Of a stretch of DNA of 64,000 bases, positions 13,080 to 25,590 are shown in pieces (position 1 is the first letter of the stretch; every line of letters begins with the position of its first letter). Below the pieces are notes generated by a model, which searched no databases, was not told the origin of the DNA, and worked only from the letters and a program-made list of their open reading frames with translations. The translations under genes and the position numbers were made by a program. This DNA comes from Harmothoe impar (lineage: Eukaryota; Annelida; Polychaeta; Phyllodocida; Polynoidae), in assembly GCA_947462335.1 (NCBI GenBank), contig OX381705.1, forward strand, positions 48,924,898 through 48,988,897. Reading direction: 5' to 3'.

Positions 13080-14480
13080 CCTATTTCTTATTAAAACTCC
13101 TGATTCCAAAGCTCCTCTGCAGAAGTGTACCGACTTTTAGTCGGTAAGCTGTCATCCAGGTCCAAACTGTTGCTAGAATGAGAGCTAATTATAAAGATCT
13201 TATAGTATCACATAGCTACATATTTACATCATCTCAAAGGGAAATGAAAGATGACTTTTTACAAATGGCTATGGTTGGTTTGAAATTGGGGTCTTTAAAC
13301 TTTGTCATGGTAAATTTAGCTCTGAGGCTGCAGATCCTAATCGAGTGCAAACAGTGCTGGTATTGGCTAACCTAAAACCAATAGTTACTCAGTTAAATGC
13401 AATTCCATCTCTGTCACAGTCCATATTAAAACCTACTCAGTGGCCTATCCAGAAACATCATTGGGGCGAAGGCAAACAACTGTACATGCTGGTCATCCCA
13501 TTACAGACAGTGTTGTTACAAAATGTTGTGAGAGGAAATGAACCAAACACAAACAGGTTTCCCCATTGTTTAATTGTTGTGGTCATGTGACTCTCTGATT
13601 ACTGACAAAACTCATTAACTTCCACCTAACCTTGATCTGATATTCATTATGATTAATACCTGTTTGAGGGTGTTATTTGTTTTTAATTCAGGGTATCGGT
13701 ACTGGTTCTACATGATGGGAGAAAATATGTCCATGTATCAAATGGATAATTGTTATGGATATGGTACGATATCATTACACTATTTTGAGGGTTGTTTTTT
13801 TAATAAAGCCTACACAGAAATCGACACTAGGATCATACACAGAGGGGAAAATATGAGGATGATAATAGGTCTATGATATGGATATCCTATACTAAGATAT
13901 GAAACTTAAACTAAATAATTATGTGTACGCACATCGGGTAGCTCATTATAACTAACAGAGCTATACCTTACCCCCTCCCCTTTCCCTCACCCCACCTGCC
14001 CCTTAAGTGGCGTGTGGGAACCTTGCCTTCCTCTCACTAACACCCCAACAGTGTAGGTCATGGAGACGCCAGCTGGAGCGGACATGGCCCTGGAAACCTT
14101 CTGCCCTCTCTAACAAGATGAAGAGGTTGCCTCTCACACCCACTGCGCATGGCCAAAATATGAAGCTGCTGACCAGACTACCTGAGTAAGTCCTCCCACC
14201 AGGGGCCGCTGTGGGCCAAGAGAGCAGCTCATAGAGTGAATAGCTTGAAGATTGAGCAGTTCTGAGCAGTCCAGAGCACTTGAGACAAATGGGTTCTCAT
14301 AGCTTCTGGTCCTGATATGATTGGCTTCTGGCACTTGCCCCTTCAATGCACTATGCTTTGCTCTATACAATGTCTGTGGAGACTGGTGGGATGGTGAAAG
14401 GAATTGCAGGAGTCGACTCTCAGTGTGTATGATGGTATCTTATATAATCACATCAAGACTTTCACACACACCTCTAAACT
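13080..14480 (+). repeat. Segmental array, unit A
   Basis: Aligns to 15000-16330. The 5' part (13140-13900) is about 75% similar by eye, while about 380 bp at 13950-14345 are nearly identical to 15900-16300, a sharp step in conservation. This points to gene conversion or constraint on an exon-like block. Confidence 0.75.
14052..14185 (+). pseudogene. Exon-like conserved block, array unit A
   Basis: A pyrimidine-containing acceptor (actaacaccccaacag) precedes 134 nt ending at a perfect donor GTAAGT (14186-14191). One frame is open throughout (CRSWRRQLERTW..., then KMKRLPLTPTAHGQ), but another has good codon texture interrupted by a TAA, so the true frame is unclear. The block is almost identical in unit B (16005-16138), where the donor has become GCAATT. 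No family recognised; it could be an exon, a relic of one, or chance. Confidence 0.3.
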
Positions 14481-14999
14481 AAGGATCTTGTAGGCTGAGT
14501 AGCCTGAAGCAGCTAACTTTTCTTACAGCATGTACATTTATGTAGGTAGCGACATGGTTTGTATCTTGCATTATATACTATGTAAAATAGAGCTGTTATT
14601 AGAGTCGGATAATGTGAGAATAACACAGCGTATTTCAATATTCATATAAATCTTTTATCCTAAGCTGCAGTCATACATGCTATGGAAAAGGGATATAGCA
14701 TTGTCCTCTGAAGCAATTCAATGATGATGGAACAATTGAGAGTGAAGACCATGTATTTACTATCAATACTGCTGATATAGCCATGTTGATATGTTTGATT
14801 TGTCAGCCTCATCACGCTACTGCGGTGGCCATTGCTCTTTGAGTCATTATAAAGTCAGAGATTTACACACCACACTTGTAAAAATATATAACCACAAAAT
14901 ATAAACAGTACCAAATAATTATGCCCTTTGTGATTAAGCCTCTCATTCCACTTCTGAATGGTGGCTCCCGACCACTTCTGTCTGTGCCACAGAGCTGCT
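14481..14999. other. Spacer between array units A and B
   Basis: No gene or element recognised; AT-rich. Confidence 0.5.
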
Positions 15000-16233
15000 T
15001 ATATTGGCTAAAATCACCTTACTAGAAGTGTACACAGTTATCCAGTTCCCCAATGTGAGCAGTATTAGAGCTAATTATGAAGTTCTGACAGTATCTCTTG
15101 GCCGTAGAATTTAGTTCAGCACTCAAGGGGAAATAGAGGGTCGTGCTTTCAAACGGCCATGGTTGGTTTGAAATTGATGCCTTTAAACTTTGTCGAGGGT
15201 AATTTAGCTCTGAGTGTGTTGATCCTAATCGAGTGTAAACTGTTCTGGAATTGGCTAATCCAAAAACCTAGAGTCACCCAGTAAAATGCAATTCCATCTC
15301 TATCACAGTCCATATTAAAACCTATTCAGTGGCCTATCACAAAACATCATGGACCTAATTGCAAATAGGTGTATCCTGGTCAGTCCATTACAGATATGGT
15401 TGCAACACAAAATGCTGTAGGAGGAAACAGATCCAACACAAACATGTTCCCCATTGGTTAATTGTTGTGGTCATGTGACTTTCTGATTAATGACAAAACT
15501 CATTAACTCTCCCCTAACCTGGGTCTGTTGTTCTTGGTGATTGATGTTTATTTCTGCAGGATGTTTTAATTTCAAATGATAAAGAGGTATGTGGGGACAC
15601 TCTTAGTGTTGCTTTTCTGCCAACAGAAATAAAGATGTTCCTTACTAGTGTAATACTTCGGCAACATATTCATCGATACCAATCAATTCAGATCAAATAG
15701 ACACTTGGATCTGGTTCTGGGATTATAACATTTAAGATGGATAGGTCTAGCTCTAAAACATACACACATACATGGAGAGAAGGAAAAGACACATTGGGCC
15801 CATTGGGTAATTAATTGAATTATAATACGTAACATGGATATCCTATTCTAAGATATGTAAGATTACTATACACACATAATCATACATCGCCTAGCCCATT
15901 ATAACTAAAAGAGCTATACCTTGCCCCCTCCCCTTTCCCTTACCCCACCTGCCCCTTAAGTGGTGTGTGGGAACCTTGCCTTCCCCTCACTAACAGCCCA
16001 ACAGTGTAGGTCATGGAGACGCCAGCTGGAGCGGACATGGCCCTGGAAACCTTCTGCCCTCTCTAACAAGATGAAGAGGTTGCCTCTCACACCCACTGCG
16101 CATGGCCAAAATATGAAGCTGCTGACCAGACTACCTGAGCAATTCCTCCCACCAGGGGCCGCTGTGGGCCAAGAGAGCAGCTCATAGAGTGGGTAGCTTG
16201 AGGATTGAGCAGTTCTGAGCAGTCTAGAGCACT
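15000..16233 (+). repeat. Segmental array, unit B (5' part)
   Basis: Homologous to 13080-14300 (see unit A). Its 3' part is the template of the recent 1,287-bp tandem duplication starting at 16234. The exon-like block is at 16005-16138, with a lost GTAAGT donor. Confidence 0.75.
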
Positions 16234-17518
16234 TGGGACAAATGGGGTCTCAGCTTCTGGTCCTGATATGATTGGCTTCTCGCACTTACCCCTTCAGTGC
16301 ACTCCACTCTTTTCTATGCAATGTCTGGTGAGCGCGGTGGTGGTGGGAGAAGTTGCGGTAAGTAGGTTGTCAGTTTGTATGATGGTATCTTGTAGGTTGA
16401 GTAATTTAGAGCAGCTGGCACTAAGTACAGCATACTATAATTATGTAGGTGCCCGTATAGGTTGTGTCATATATTGTGTACAATGGAGAATGGCCATTGA
16501 TTATACGACACAACATGATATATTTCAATATCTCTATGTTAGAGTTGATCTCTCTAAAACCTACTGCACTTGGCAACATGTGGGCGAGACATCTGTCCCT
16601 GTACAGCTTCCCTGCTCATGATTGTGTTTAGCTCATGTTTTGCTCATAATATTAGTACTATACTCTTGATACTGCTCTCACCAGTAAAAAAACAAGAAAA
16701 GGAGGGTTCAAGGGCTGAACCCCCGATGTATACAAAGGTCATCAACTGAACTGCATGCATTAAGGCAACCTATCGCTCGTTCAACCTACAGTTCTTAGTA
16801 GTTTCAAAAAGGAAAAGAAAGGGAGGCGGGTGGGCGCACAGCCATCTAGACACAGGAGGACAATCTGGGACAATCTGGACCATGGTCTGTATCCCACGGG
16901 CTGAGCCTAATGCTTGATCTGTGTAATTCTTAATGCACCTGCACTGACCACATGGCCTTTCTCATCCCCATCTCTATCGTGTGTCTCTAGAACTGGTAAG
17001 GCTGGACAGGTCACCATGTATGGTTTGGACCTGCTCAAATCCAAAGAGCGGCTGTTGATTAATAATCAATCTGTGTCCATTTACTTTACCTGGCTGCTCC
17101 TCTCCTCTGATCTGCTCTCACCTGCTTCCGCACTGGCGATCTGACTTGCATACTAGTCGCGGGCTATTGTGTCTTCAGCTGCTTCTTGACCTAGCTTGTT
17201 CTTCACCATTAACTATGCAAAGCAGTGTTGAATCTCAATACCCCAGCTGCTGTCCAAACCCCGTGTCTCAAAGTGCACTTTGTTATTAATTGCGGAGCTC
17301 ATATTCCAATGCCTGTCCCCTGTCCGCTGAAATCCCTGTCAGAATAGAAAGCTAATATTCCATCTGTCGTTGACTAATCTCCTCCGCCTCCGCCGGGCTA
17401 TCCTGTTCTCTGTACCAAGACGCTCCGGTGTCAGACTCAGATAGGCTACAGTTTCCAATGCATCTCTTGTTGCTGGTCTTCTCTTCAATGTTGGACTCAG
17501 ACAGGCTGCAGTTTCCAA
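16234..17518 (+). repeat. 1,287-bp tandem duplication, copy 1
   Basis: Sequence from tgggacaaatggggtctcag to ggctgcagtttccaa recurs at an exact offset of 1,287 with only a handful of substitutions (for example ggcttctcgc versus ggcttctggc). The near-identity means recent unequal exchange or an assembly duplication. Open frames inside are identical in both copies and carry no recognisable domain. Confidence 0.93.
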
Positions 17519-17520
17519 AC

Positions 17521-18805
17521 TGGGACAAATGGGGTCTCAGCTTCTGGTCCTGATATGATTGGCTTCTGGCACTTACCCCTTCAGTGCACTCCACTCTGTT
17601 CTATGCAATGTCTGGTGAGCGCGGTGGTGGTGGGAGAAGTTGCAGTAAGTAGGTTGTCAGTTTGTATGATGGTGTCCTGTAGGTTGAGTAATTTAGAGCA
17701 GCTGGCACTAAGTACAGCACACTATAATTATGTAGGTGCCCATATAGGTTGTGTCATATATTGTGTACAATGGAGAATGGCCATTGATTATACGACACAA
17801 CATGATATATTTCAATATCTCTATGTTAGAGTTGATCTCTCTAAAACCTACTGCACTTGGCAACATGTGGGCGAGACATCTGTCCCTGTACAGCTTCCCT
17901 GCTCATGATTGTGTTTAGCTCATGTTTTGCTCATAATATTAGTACTATACTCTTGATACTGCTCTCACCAGTAAAAAAACAAGAAAAGGAGGGTTCAAGG
18001 GCTGAACCCCCGATGTATACAAAGGTCATCAACTGAACTGCATGCATTAAGGCAACCTATCGCTCGTTCAACCTACAGTTCTTAGTAGTTTCAAAAAGGA
18101 AAAGAAAGGGAGGCGGGTGGGCGCACAGCCATCTAGACACAGGAGGACAATCTGGGACAATCTGGACCATGGTCTGTATCCCACGGGCTGAGCCTAATGC
18201 TTGATCTGTGTAATTCTTAATGCACCTGCACTGACCACATGGCCTTTCTCATCCCCATCTCTATCGTGTGTCTCTAGAACTGGTAAGGCTGGACAGGTCA
18301 CCATGTATGGTTTGGACCTGCTCAAATCCAAAGAGCGGCTGTTGATTAATAATCAATCTGTGTCCATTTACTTTACCTGGCTGCTCCTCTCCTCTGATCT
18401 GCTCTCACCTGCTTCCGCACTGGCGATCTGACTTGCATACTAGTCGCGGGCTATTGTGTCTTCAGCTGCTTCTTGACCTAGCTTGTTCTTCACCATTAAC
18501 TATGCAAAGCAGTGTTGAATCTCAATACCCCAGCTGCTGTCCAAACCCCGTGTCTCAAAGTGCACTTTGTTATTAATTGCGGAGCTCATATTCCAATGCC
18601 TGTCCCCTGTCCGCTGAAATCCCTGTCAGAATAGAAAGCTAATATTCCATCTGTCGTTGACTAATCTCCTCCGCCTCCGCCGGGCTATCCTGTTCTCTGT
18701 ACCAAGACGCTCCGGTGTCAGACTCAGATAGGCTACAGTTTCCAATGCATCTCTTGTTGCTGGTCTTCTCTTCAATGTTGGACTCAGACAGGCTGCAGTT
18801 TCCAA
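17521..18805 (+). repeat. 1,287-bp tandem duplication, copy 2
   Basis: Second copy, joined to the first by two unmatched bases (17519-17520). Near its end two shorter related units (gactcagataggctacagt and gactcagacaggctgcagt, about 70 bp apart) show older internal duplication; diverged relatives occur near 19150-19210 and 20660-20750. Confidence 0.93.
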
Positions 18806-18959
18806 TGCATCCATTGCTAATTTTCGTCACAATTAGTCCAGGTAGCTGAGGGAATTTTTCATCTCACAATACGATTAAGATAATTGACAAACATGGAATT
18901 CTCAAATAGCAGGTATCAGTCCACATGTAAATATGTTAGACATGCCCTTATGTTATGAT

Positions 18960-19760
18960 TTGTATTCGAGCATACCTGAATGTCTCTCTGTCCACCCTGC
19001 TTTTCCAAGCATCTTGAGGAAGCTCATATTCTCGTATTGATTGCCTCTCTGCTGAGATTTCTGTTCAAAGTGAAGTTGATAAGGTGCTGTTTACCAATTC
19101 TTCCTGCCATTCACGCTGAGCTTAATTTTCTATGCACCAAGCCTCTCCGGGGTTTGACTTCGTCAGATTTCGGTTCCCAATGTAAACCAACTTCTTGTTG
19201 CCGATTCTCCTGACAATTATAATTATTATTCCCTGTGTCAGAAAGCATGGAGGACGTTGTGTCTTAAATCTACGATTCGGAATCCAGAAAGAGTAAGCCA
19301 TCCTAGATATCGGTTCGAGTGTCAATCCAGCTGCCTTTAAGGGGGGGGGGGGTGAACAGAGGAATATACAGTCCAAATTTCACTAATTTAATATAGATCA
19401 TGATAATGAATTCCCTGTATTTCAAACTTTCACTCACTAATGATGCATCCCTGAGACACTCTCCACTAATGGTTCCAAACCTGAGCAGCTCACCCGCCCT
19501 CCTTATTGAATGAGCTGACTGGGTCTGGTGCTCATAAGCCATGGTCGATTTGGCTGTGGGGTATGGGATTCCACATCCAATCTGACAACATGAAAACCAA
19601 TCCTGGTCCTGCCTGATGGGGATCCCCTGCAGGATCCCACCAGGGATGAGGTTGTCATGTACCAGATAACAGCTTGGATCCACCCTATGGATCTTATCGG
19701 GGAACTTTTGTTTAACAACCTTCAGCACGAGCGTGATCTCATATCCACCGCAAGGTAATT
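18960..19760 (+). repeat. Segmental array, unit C
   Basis: 18975-19210 aligns loosely to 20510-20760 (ccaccctgc..., gttgataaggtg...), and 19495-19754 aligns strongly to 21340-21600. Contains a poly-G run at 19340-19350. Confidence 0.65.
19519..19754 (+). pseudogene. Duplicated exon-like ORF, copy 1, with in-frame TGA
   Basis: In the frame of copy 2 this 236-nt block reads FGCGVWDSTSNL, then TGA at 19591-19593 where copy 2 has CGA, then KPILVLPDGDPLQDPTRDEV and onward to a donor AG|GTAATT (19754/19755). The change fits CpG decay. Codon texture favours the plus strand, although the minus strand is open too. Product unknown. Probably a pseudogenised exon of a small nested family. Confidence 0.42.
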
Positions 19761-20489
19761 GAGAAAGAGTTATCCCTGACAAACCTGCTTACTTTTTCGT
19801 TGTTTATGCCTTACTCCGTGTTGTATCTCACTTTTTGATCAGAGTTTTGAAATCTGTTATTATTATCAGCAGCTGAAGATAAGTGCTTATTTAACCTAGC
19901 TGTGTAATACAAGTGCAATTCATGATTGCAGTAATTAGGCTCTGTAATACTCCTTTATTTTATCAACAGCATAGCAATCCCAGACTCACTGGATTATGGT
20001 GCATGTTATAGTTCTTGGTCATTCCGTGTAGGAGAAACCAGATTTGATCTTTTTTTGTCTTATCTGAGATTAGACTCCTGTATAATTATGAACAACCTTA
20101 TCACAAAAATGAAGTAGTACTACACTGCTAATTAAAGACCGATCCAAACAAAGCTATTTGAAGTGAACTATTTCCCCTAAGCCTAAAGAAGGTCCCATTC
20201 GTTGGAACCATTTCCTATAATACTCATCAATAGTCTAAACACCACACATGCCATTGGTTTCATTAAAGCTAATAACAATTACATATGGATCCAGCGGTAC
20301 CCCATGTCAAACAAATTAAAGATGTATAGTAGACAGGTTCGCTTAGAAAGTAAGTACCTACTAATTAAGCCTGGGCGGTTTAGGAGGGAGCAAACACCTC
20401 TTGGATTCTTATGGGGAAAGGGTGTGTGTCCTGCAGTCAGCGCAATACCTGTAAACATGTTTGTTACAGTTGCTAGATCTTATGTCACG

Positions 20490-21660
20490 TATTCAAACAG
20501 AATTGCCTGTTTCTCCAACCACCCTGCCTTTCAACCTCCTGTCTTAAGGAAACTCACATTCCCTTACTGATACCCAGCCTGCTGATGTTGCCGTCAAATG
20601 GGAACTTGATAAGGTGTTGTTCACCTATTTTTGCTGTCGTTCACTCAGTATTGTCTATTTCTTTGAAACGTACCTCTCTGAGGGTTGATTTTGATAATTG
20701 CCAATGCATGCCAATGCATTCCAATCTCTTATTGTTGATAAAGAGCCTTCCCAGGATACTTCCATGCAGATCAGTGCCTTTATAGGGGATATGAATAACG
20801 ATCCTTTTTTTTACATTCTTTTGAATAAGTTTACACAATTATCTACAGCATCAGCCCAGTGGCTTCTTCCTCACTTACATAATGTTTTCACCCTAAATAA
20901 ATGTTATATGTAAAGTATGTCAGTACTACATAATAGTACATCTTCTCATCATAATTATATCTCAGTGTCCCTGAAAGGCTTAATCTGCATATTGACCAGG
21001 CTTTGGGAGTCTTTAGTATAGTTGAGCGCCATGAGTGTATATGTCACGCGTATGTACATATTCTTCTAAAGGGAGTGGCGGCTACCTTTCTGTCTTATAG
21101 TTTACAATTCGGATGATTTCAAAGAGTGCTAGACATTTTATATATCGGTCAAGATGTCAATCCAGGTGCCGCCAGAGAAGAGAAAAGTAAACAGGGCAAC
21201 ATGCCAGTCATTATAATTGTACTCCTACTGTCCCTCTTCTTAATAAATAATAAAGGCATCTCGAGCTTGTACTCTCTCATTGAATAATTCTACATCCCTG
21301 AGCAGTTCCCACTACCAGCTCCCATGCTGAGCAGCTCACCCGCCCTCCTTATTGAATGAGCTGAATGAGTCTGGTGCTCATAAGCCTTGGTAAATTTGGC
21401 TGCGGGGTATGGGATTCCACATCCAATCTGCCAACACGAAAACCAATCCTGGTCCTGCCTGATGGGGATCCCCTGCAGGATCCCACCAGGGATGAGGTTG
21501 TCATGTACCAGATAACAGCTTGGATCCACCTCTTGGATCCTATCAGGGGGCTTTTGTTTAACAACACTCAGCATGAGCAGATACTCATATCCCCAACCAG
21601 GTAGTTGAGGGACGGGTTCATTCCTGCCATCCGACTATTCTCTTTCCTTATTTAGTTGGC
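20490..21660 (+). repeat. Segmental array, unit D
   Basis: Diverged relative of unit C (see that entry), ending with the intact exon-like ORF at 21365-21600. Between units C and D (19760-20490) nothing was recognised. Confidence 0.6.
21365..21600 (+). CDS. Duplicated exon-like ORF, copy 2, intact
   Basis: Open plus-strand frame reading LGKFGCGVWDSTSNLPTRKP, ILVLPDGDPLQDPTRDEVVM and then YQITAWIHLLDPI..., ending with two bases of a codon at a donor AG|GTAGTT (21600/21601). The phase and position of the donor are the same as in copy 1. The left boundary is unclear because a TGA lies directly before the ATG at 21365 in both copies; an AG 20 bases further in (ctcataag) could be the acceptor. No family recognised. 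A completely open minus-strand frame overlaps it. Confidence 0.42.
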
Positions 21661-22354
21661 TAGACTTCTAGTGTCTGGTATTGTTATCAGTAGTTATAGA
21701 TAACTGTTGATATAATCTTGGACTAATACAAGAGTTATTTCTGCTTGCAATCAATGGACACTAAGATACCTCTTCATTTTAATCACAGATAAGTTCCTGG
21801 CACCTATGGCCTTTCCGTATCATTATATTTAGAGCTCAAGCGAGGTATCTTCCACGTTTTGTGTTCTCAGTAATCAAACTTCTCAACTTCTCAAAAGAAC
21901 TTAATAACATTTTCTTTCTCTTTAAACACAAAGAAAAGAAGTACAACAATGATGCCACTGATGACAAAGATCACAACGAAGCAGCTTTAAGTCAATCCTC
22001 TTTCCTCAAAGCCTCTCCAAGTCATCTGAATCATCTCTGATCAGACTCATCAACAGTGTAAACCTGTCTCCTATAGAGGAGTCTTTAAATGTGATATCAT
22101 GATAAAGTTCTGGCTTGGATGGTGAGTACCTGCTTGACCCCTGGACGGAGAAGCCTGTGTTGTCGACAAGAGTGCTGCCCCCGGGGGACCATCAGAGACG
22201 CAGAAACTATAGTTATTCTAAACCTAAGTTGATGAACACACATTCTGTGTAGGCTCTGAACTAGCCTGGCACGTCTAACATCATTTAACCCACGGTGGAC
22301 GCCTGAGACAAAGGTTTCACACTTTGGGTATATTGTATACCCGAGGGTTAAGTC
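21661..22354. other. Intronic sequence without recognised genes
   Basis: No motif, repeat or exon recognised. Confidence 0.5.
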
Positions 22355-22488
22355 AGATAGACGACACCTGTACCTTGGTATGCCTTATAACCACTGCCCA
22401 CTGGTCATCGACTCGGTGTATGACACCTCGTCTTGACCTTGTGGGGCAGTGGTTATGAGGCATACCAAGGTACAGGCGTCGTCTATCT
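22355..22488. repeat. Foldback element (46-bp arms)
   Basis: Arms 22355-22400 (agatagacgacacctgtacc...) and 22443-22488 (...ggtacaggcgtcgtctatct) are inverted copies with very few mismatches around a 42-bp loop. The outermost bases AGATAGAC are the same as in the foldback at 62830-62967. Confidence 0.85.
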
Positions 22489-24802
22489 AATACGTACATG
22501 TGGTTATCCAGATGCTGGGACTATCACTGAAAGCTACATATATGGGTAAAAGAATCTCCTTTCTTCTTTTCTAGCGGTGGTCGTCGAGGCCATGGTTGAA
22601 GCTCAACTGCACATAAGAAGCCTCACATAGTGAACCTTGTGTTAACACATCCTTGCAGTGGGCAGTGCCTGGATTAATTTGGGAGGGAGCAGGAAACTTC
22701 CTGTTAGACATATTAGATCATTTTACCATCTAAACGATCACAATAATATTATATTTTCTGATTTGTTCAAGAGAATCCTGGGCACAAACTAGCCCCTGGA
22801 ATTCTGAGAAGGCCATGTCATATACCCTTAGCCTTGACGTAGTAAGTCCTTCACCTTAGAGTCTAAAGACGTCTACACCCTCAGGTGTGTAGGGGGTGTA
22901 GGAGTAACGGTCCCTTTATGTGACAACCCCCAGCAGGATTCCTCCAGAGGCTGATGGGTGGTCACGATAGATGTAGACATGGTCCCAGGTGAACCCACAC
23001 AACCCTGTACATCAAGGAGTGGGGGGAGGCTATTAAGGATGAGGAGAGGAGACTCTCATGGCAATCTAGGGGGTAGATTCAAAGGGCAGTTTCAATCACA
23101 TTTGAAAGACTTTAGAGCGCAGCTTCATGTTCGGTTCGTTGGACAAGGCCACTCCTCTACAGTAGTTGTCAATGAGAAGGGAGGACGAGGAGGAGGAATT
23201 GGACATCAAGGGAGGGAGGGTTACAGTTTATAGTGAGTCACCTCATTGTCAATGCAAACACTGAGAACTGTGAATTTCTGATCATTGTACATGTAGAATT
23301 GTTCATATAGACATAGTCCGAAGGCCACTTAACCCCCCAGAGATCCTATTCATAACGAATTTCAATGTGACAAGGACATGATAATGTGCACCTTTTAAAG
23401 ACCAAAGTCTTCTGCCCGTCAAGTTAAGTTTTAACCAGAATGGGTAGGGTGTGGACAGAGGTTAGGTCGTGTCAGTTGAGGTGTGACCAGTGAGGGCATG
23501 AAGGGCGCAGGAGTGTAGAAGCTGCGAAGAAGATGTATGTCCTACCCCGTCTGGGGACATATTGCTCTATTATATAGCCTATAGATCAATACTAAACAGG
23601 TATCTATGGTATCGCACCGATCCTTGGTTCTATTCAGAGAAATGAAAGAACCATGGAATTCAAAGATAACTCTAGAATCCGAATCAGCTATACACTGGGT
23701 GGTTGGTGGATTTTCGCACGATTCTTTGCCCCCTCCCCCCATCCAATTCACCAGCCCTGTGAGATAGCTAGTCTTCATGGAATAAAGACACACATAATAT
23801 CCATGACATGCACATTGCATGTTATCAACTCATTAGAGCCGTATATCTATATATGGTGGGTTCTGCAGCCCCCTAGCCTCACTATCTAATGAAAGCTGGT
23901 GGACCATACAATACAAATATAGATCTACTGTCTGTAAAGTTTATAAACTGTCCCAATGCGTGCTGCATGCAATATGTAGATGATATTATACACTACCTGT
24001 GTCAGTGGTTACACCCTAGGGACAAACTACCCATATCCATAACAACAGTATGACGTACATGACAATCCTATTAAGCCTGTATGACGTTATGGCAGTATAC
24101 GCTACACAGAAAGGTGCCTCTGTGAACGCAATGACCCGCTATGGGTGTGCTGTTTTCGTTAGTGGATACATACATAATGCTTAGGTGGATTATAGATTAA
24201 AGAGGACAAAGGAATACATGGGGTGCTGCAATGATCAACAGACGATATAGAGAGAACTATATGATGAGGAGAAAATATTAGAAAGAAGGTGCTTAAAGAT
24301 GAGAAGCCATCTGGAGAGAAAGGAAGTAACATTGTAGAGAATAATGAGGGACAGAACCGGGACAGAAGTATGCAGAGGGATGGGGGAAGGGTCTAAGCAG
24401 TAACTACCTCGCACAGTGCCCACCACTACTGCCACTAACGATCCCTCCCTGAAGCCAGCCCCGATGCAACGTGTCTGATTTAGCCGGTAACGATTTGCCC
24501 CAGGGCAACTAGGGGCCACCTAGGTGAAAGGGTGAGTGAGAGGAAGAAGGGGGAGGGCAGGAGGTGGATTCGTGTGTACAAAACAGGGACCCTGGAGCTG
24601 CAGGGGTGGCAGGAAGCAGCTGGAGAGGCAGGAGGAAATGGCTGAGGTAAGCACGTTCCAGCTGCATAATCTCCATAATGTGTGATCTTAAGGCAGTTAA
24701 TGGTCCAGGAATGGGCCCGGGTTGGCTGTCATGGTGCGTGGAGAGAAGTGGGAGGCCGTCTCCAGATTTTGGAAGGTGTGCTGAGAGGTAACACTGTAAT
24801 AT
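22489..24802. other. Intronic sequence without recognised genes
   Basis: Several open frames (for example 22958-23233 and 24509-24991 minus) lack motifs, splice partners or coding texture. Confidence 0.5.
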
Positions 24803-25030
24803 GATGTTTACACAACAGTTGGCTATAAGAGAACAAAGGAAATCGCCTGACTGTAAAATACCTACAGGACTGTATGTGGATGTTGTCCCATTGAGCAGCC
24901 TCTTGAACTTTGAGTGTAAGTCAGATATGAATTCATACGCGTGAGTAAGTGTTATAAGCCTTAGACAATGGTAATCATCCTTGGCTGGCACCTTTGGACA
25001 ATTACTATAATGCAGCTCATTGCCATATAT
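24803..25030 (+). repeat. Dispersed repeat, copy 2 of 3
   Basis: Homologous to 10783-11010; retains the blocks gcctgactgta, gttataagcctt and atccttggctggcacc. Confidence 0.6.
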
Positions 25031-25148
25031 TAATCTGACCCTGCAAATGTCAAATCATACTATTTTCTCAACGGCCTATAGGGGCGATCATTGTGTGAAG
25101 CTATGCTCAACCAAGGCTATGTTCTCCTCTTGTACCTTTTATGTATAG

Positions 25149-25430
25149 GGCCAAAAAAAAAAAGTTTGTTTCCGGTCACCCGACCGGGTCTAGCAAAACA
25201 GGGCCGGGTCCCCCTCTTTTTTTCTCTTTTTCAAATTTTTCCCTATATACCAGTTTTTACTGTTTGTAAATCGGATAATTTTTAAGGATTTTAGAGGAAA
25301 AACGCTAAAAATAGGCCTAAAATGAGAAAATTAAAAAAAAAAAAATTAAAAAAAAAAAAAAAAATCCGACCGGCCGGGTCTGGGTTGTCTGACCATGTTA
25401 CCGGAAACCAACCTTTTTTTTTATTTGGCC
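25149..25430. mobile_element. MITE with GGCCAAA...TTTGGCC ends, copy 1
   Basis: The left end (ggccaaaaaaaaaaagtttg, then tttccggtcacccgac) and right end (gttaccggaaaccaacc, then poly-T and atttggcc) are imperfect inverted repeats of about 40 bp. GGCC ends next to TAA-like bases would fit a Harbinger-type element, but this is a guess. Copy 2 is at 44281-44527. The interior is A-rich and non-coding. Confidence 0.65.
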
Positions 25431-25590
25431 TAAGGGGATGTTGAGCACGAGTGGCACAGTATATTGAGTTCAAGAGATCCAGGTGAAGGTGGAGGAGGTG
25501 TGCCATCAATAGGTCAGTACCCACTGCTACCCATTGCACCCCTCGCCTGGATCACCCCAATCAATGTCTCCAGGGAGGTGGGTAGTCATT

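Noticed and set aside
16914..18431. Identical 76-codon frames in both copies of the 1,287-bp duplication
   Set aside because: Identity is explained by recent duplication; no independent coding evidence.
24509..24991. 160-codon minus-strand frame
   Set aside because: Low-complexity Pro/Ser/Leu end, no motif; its right part overlaps a dispersed non-coding repeat.
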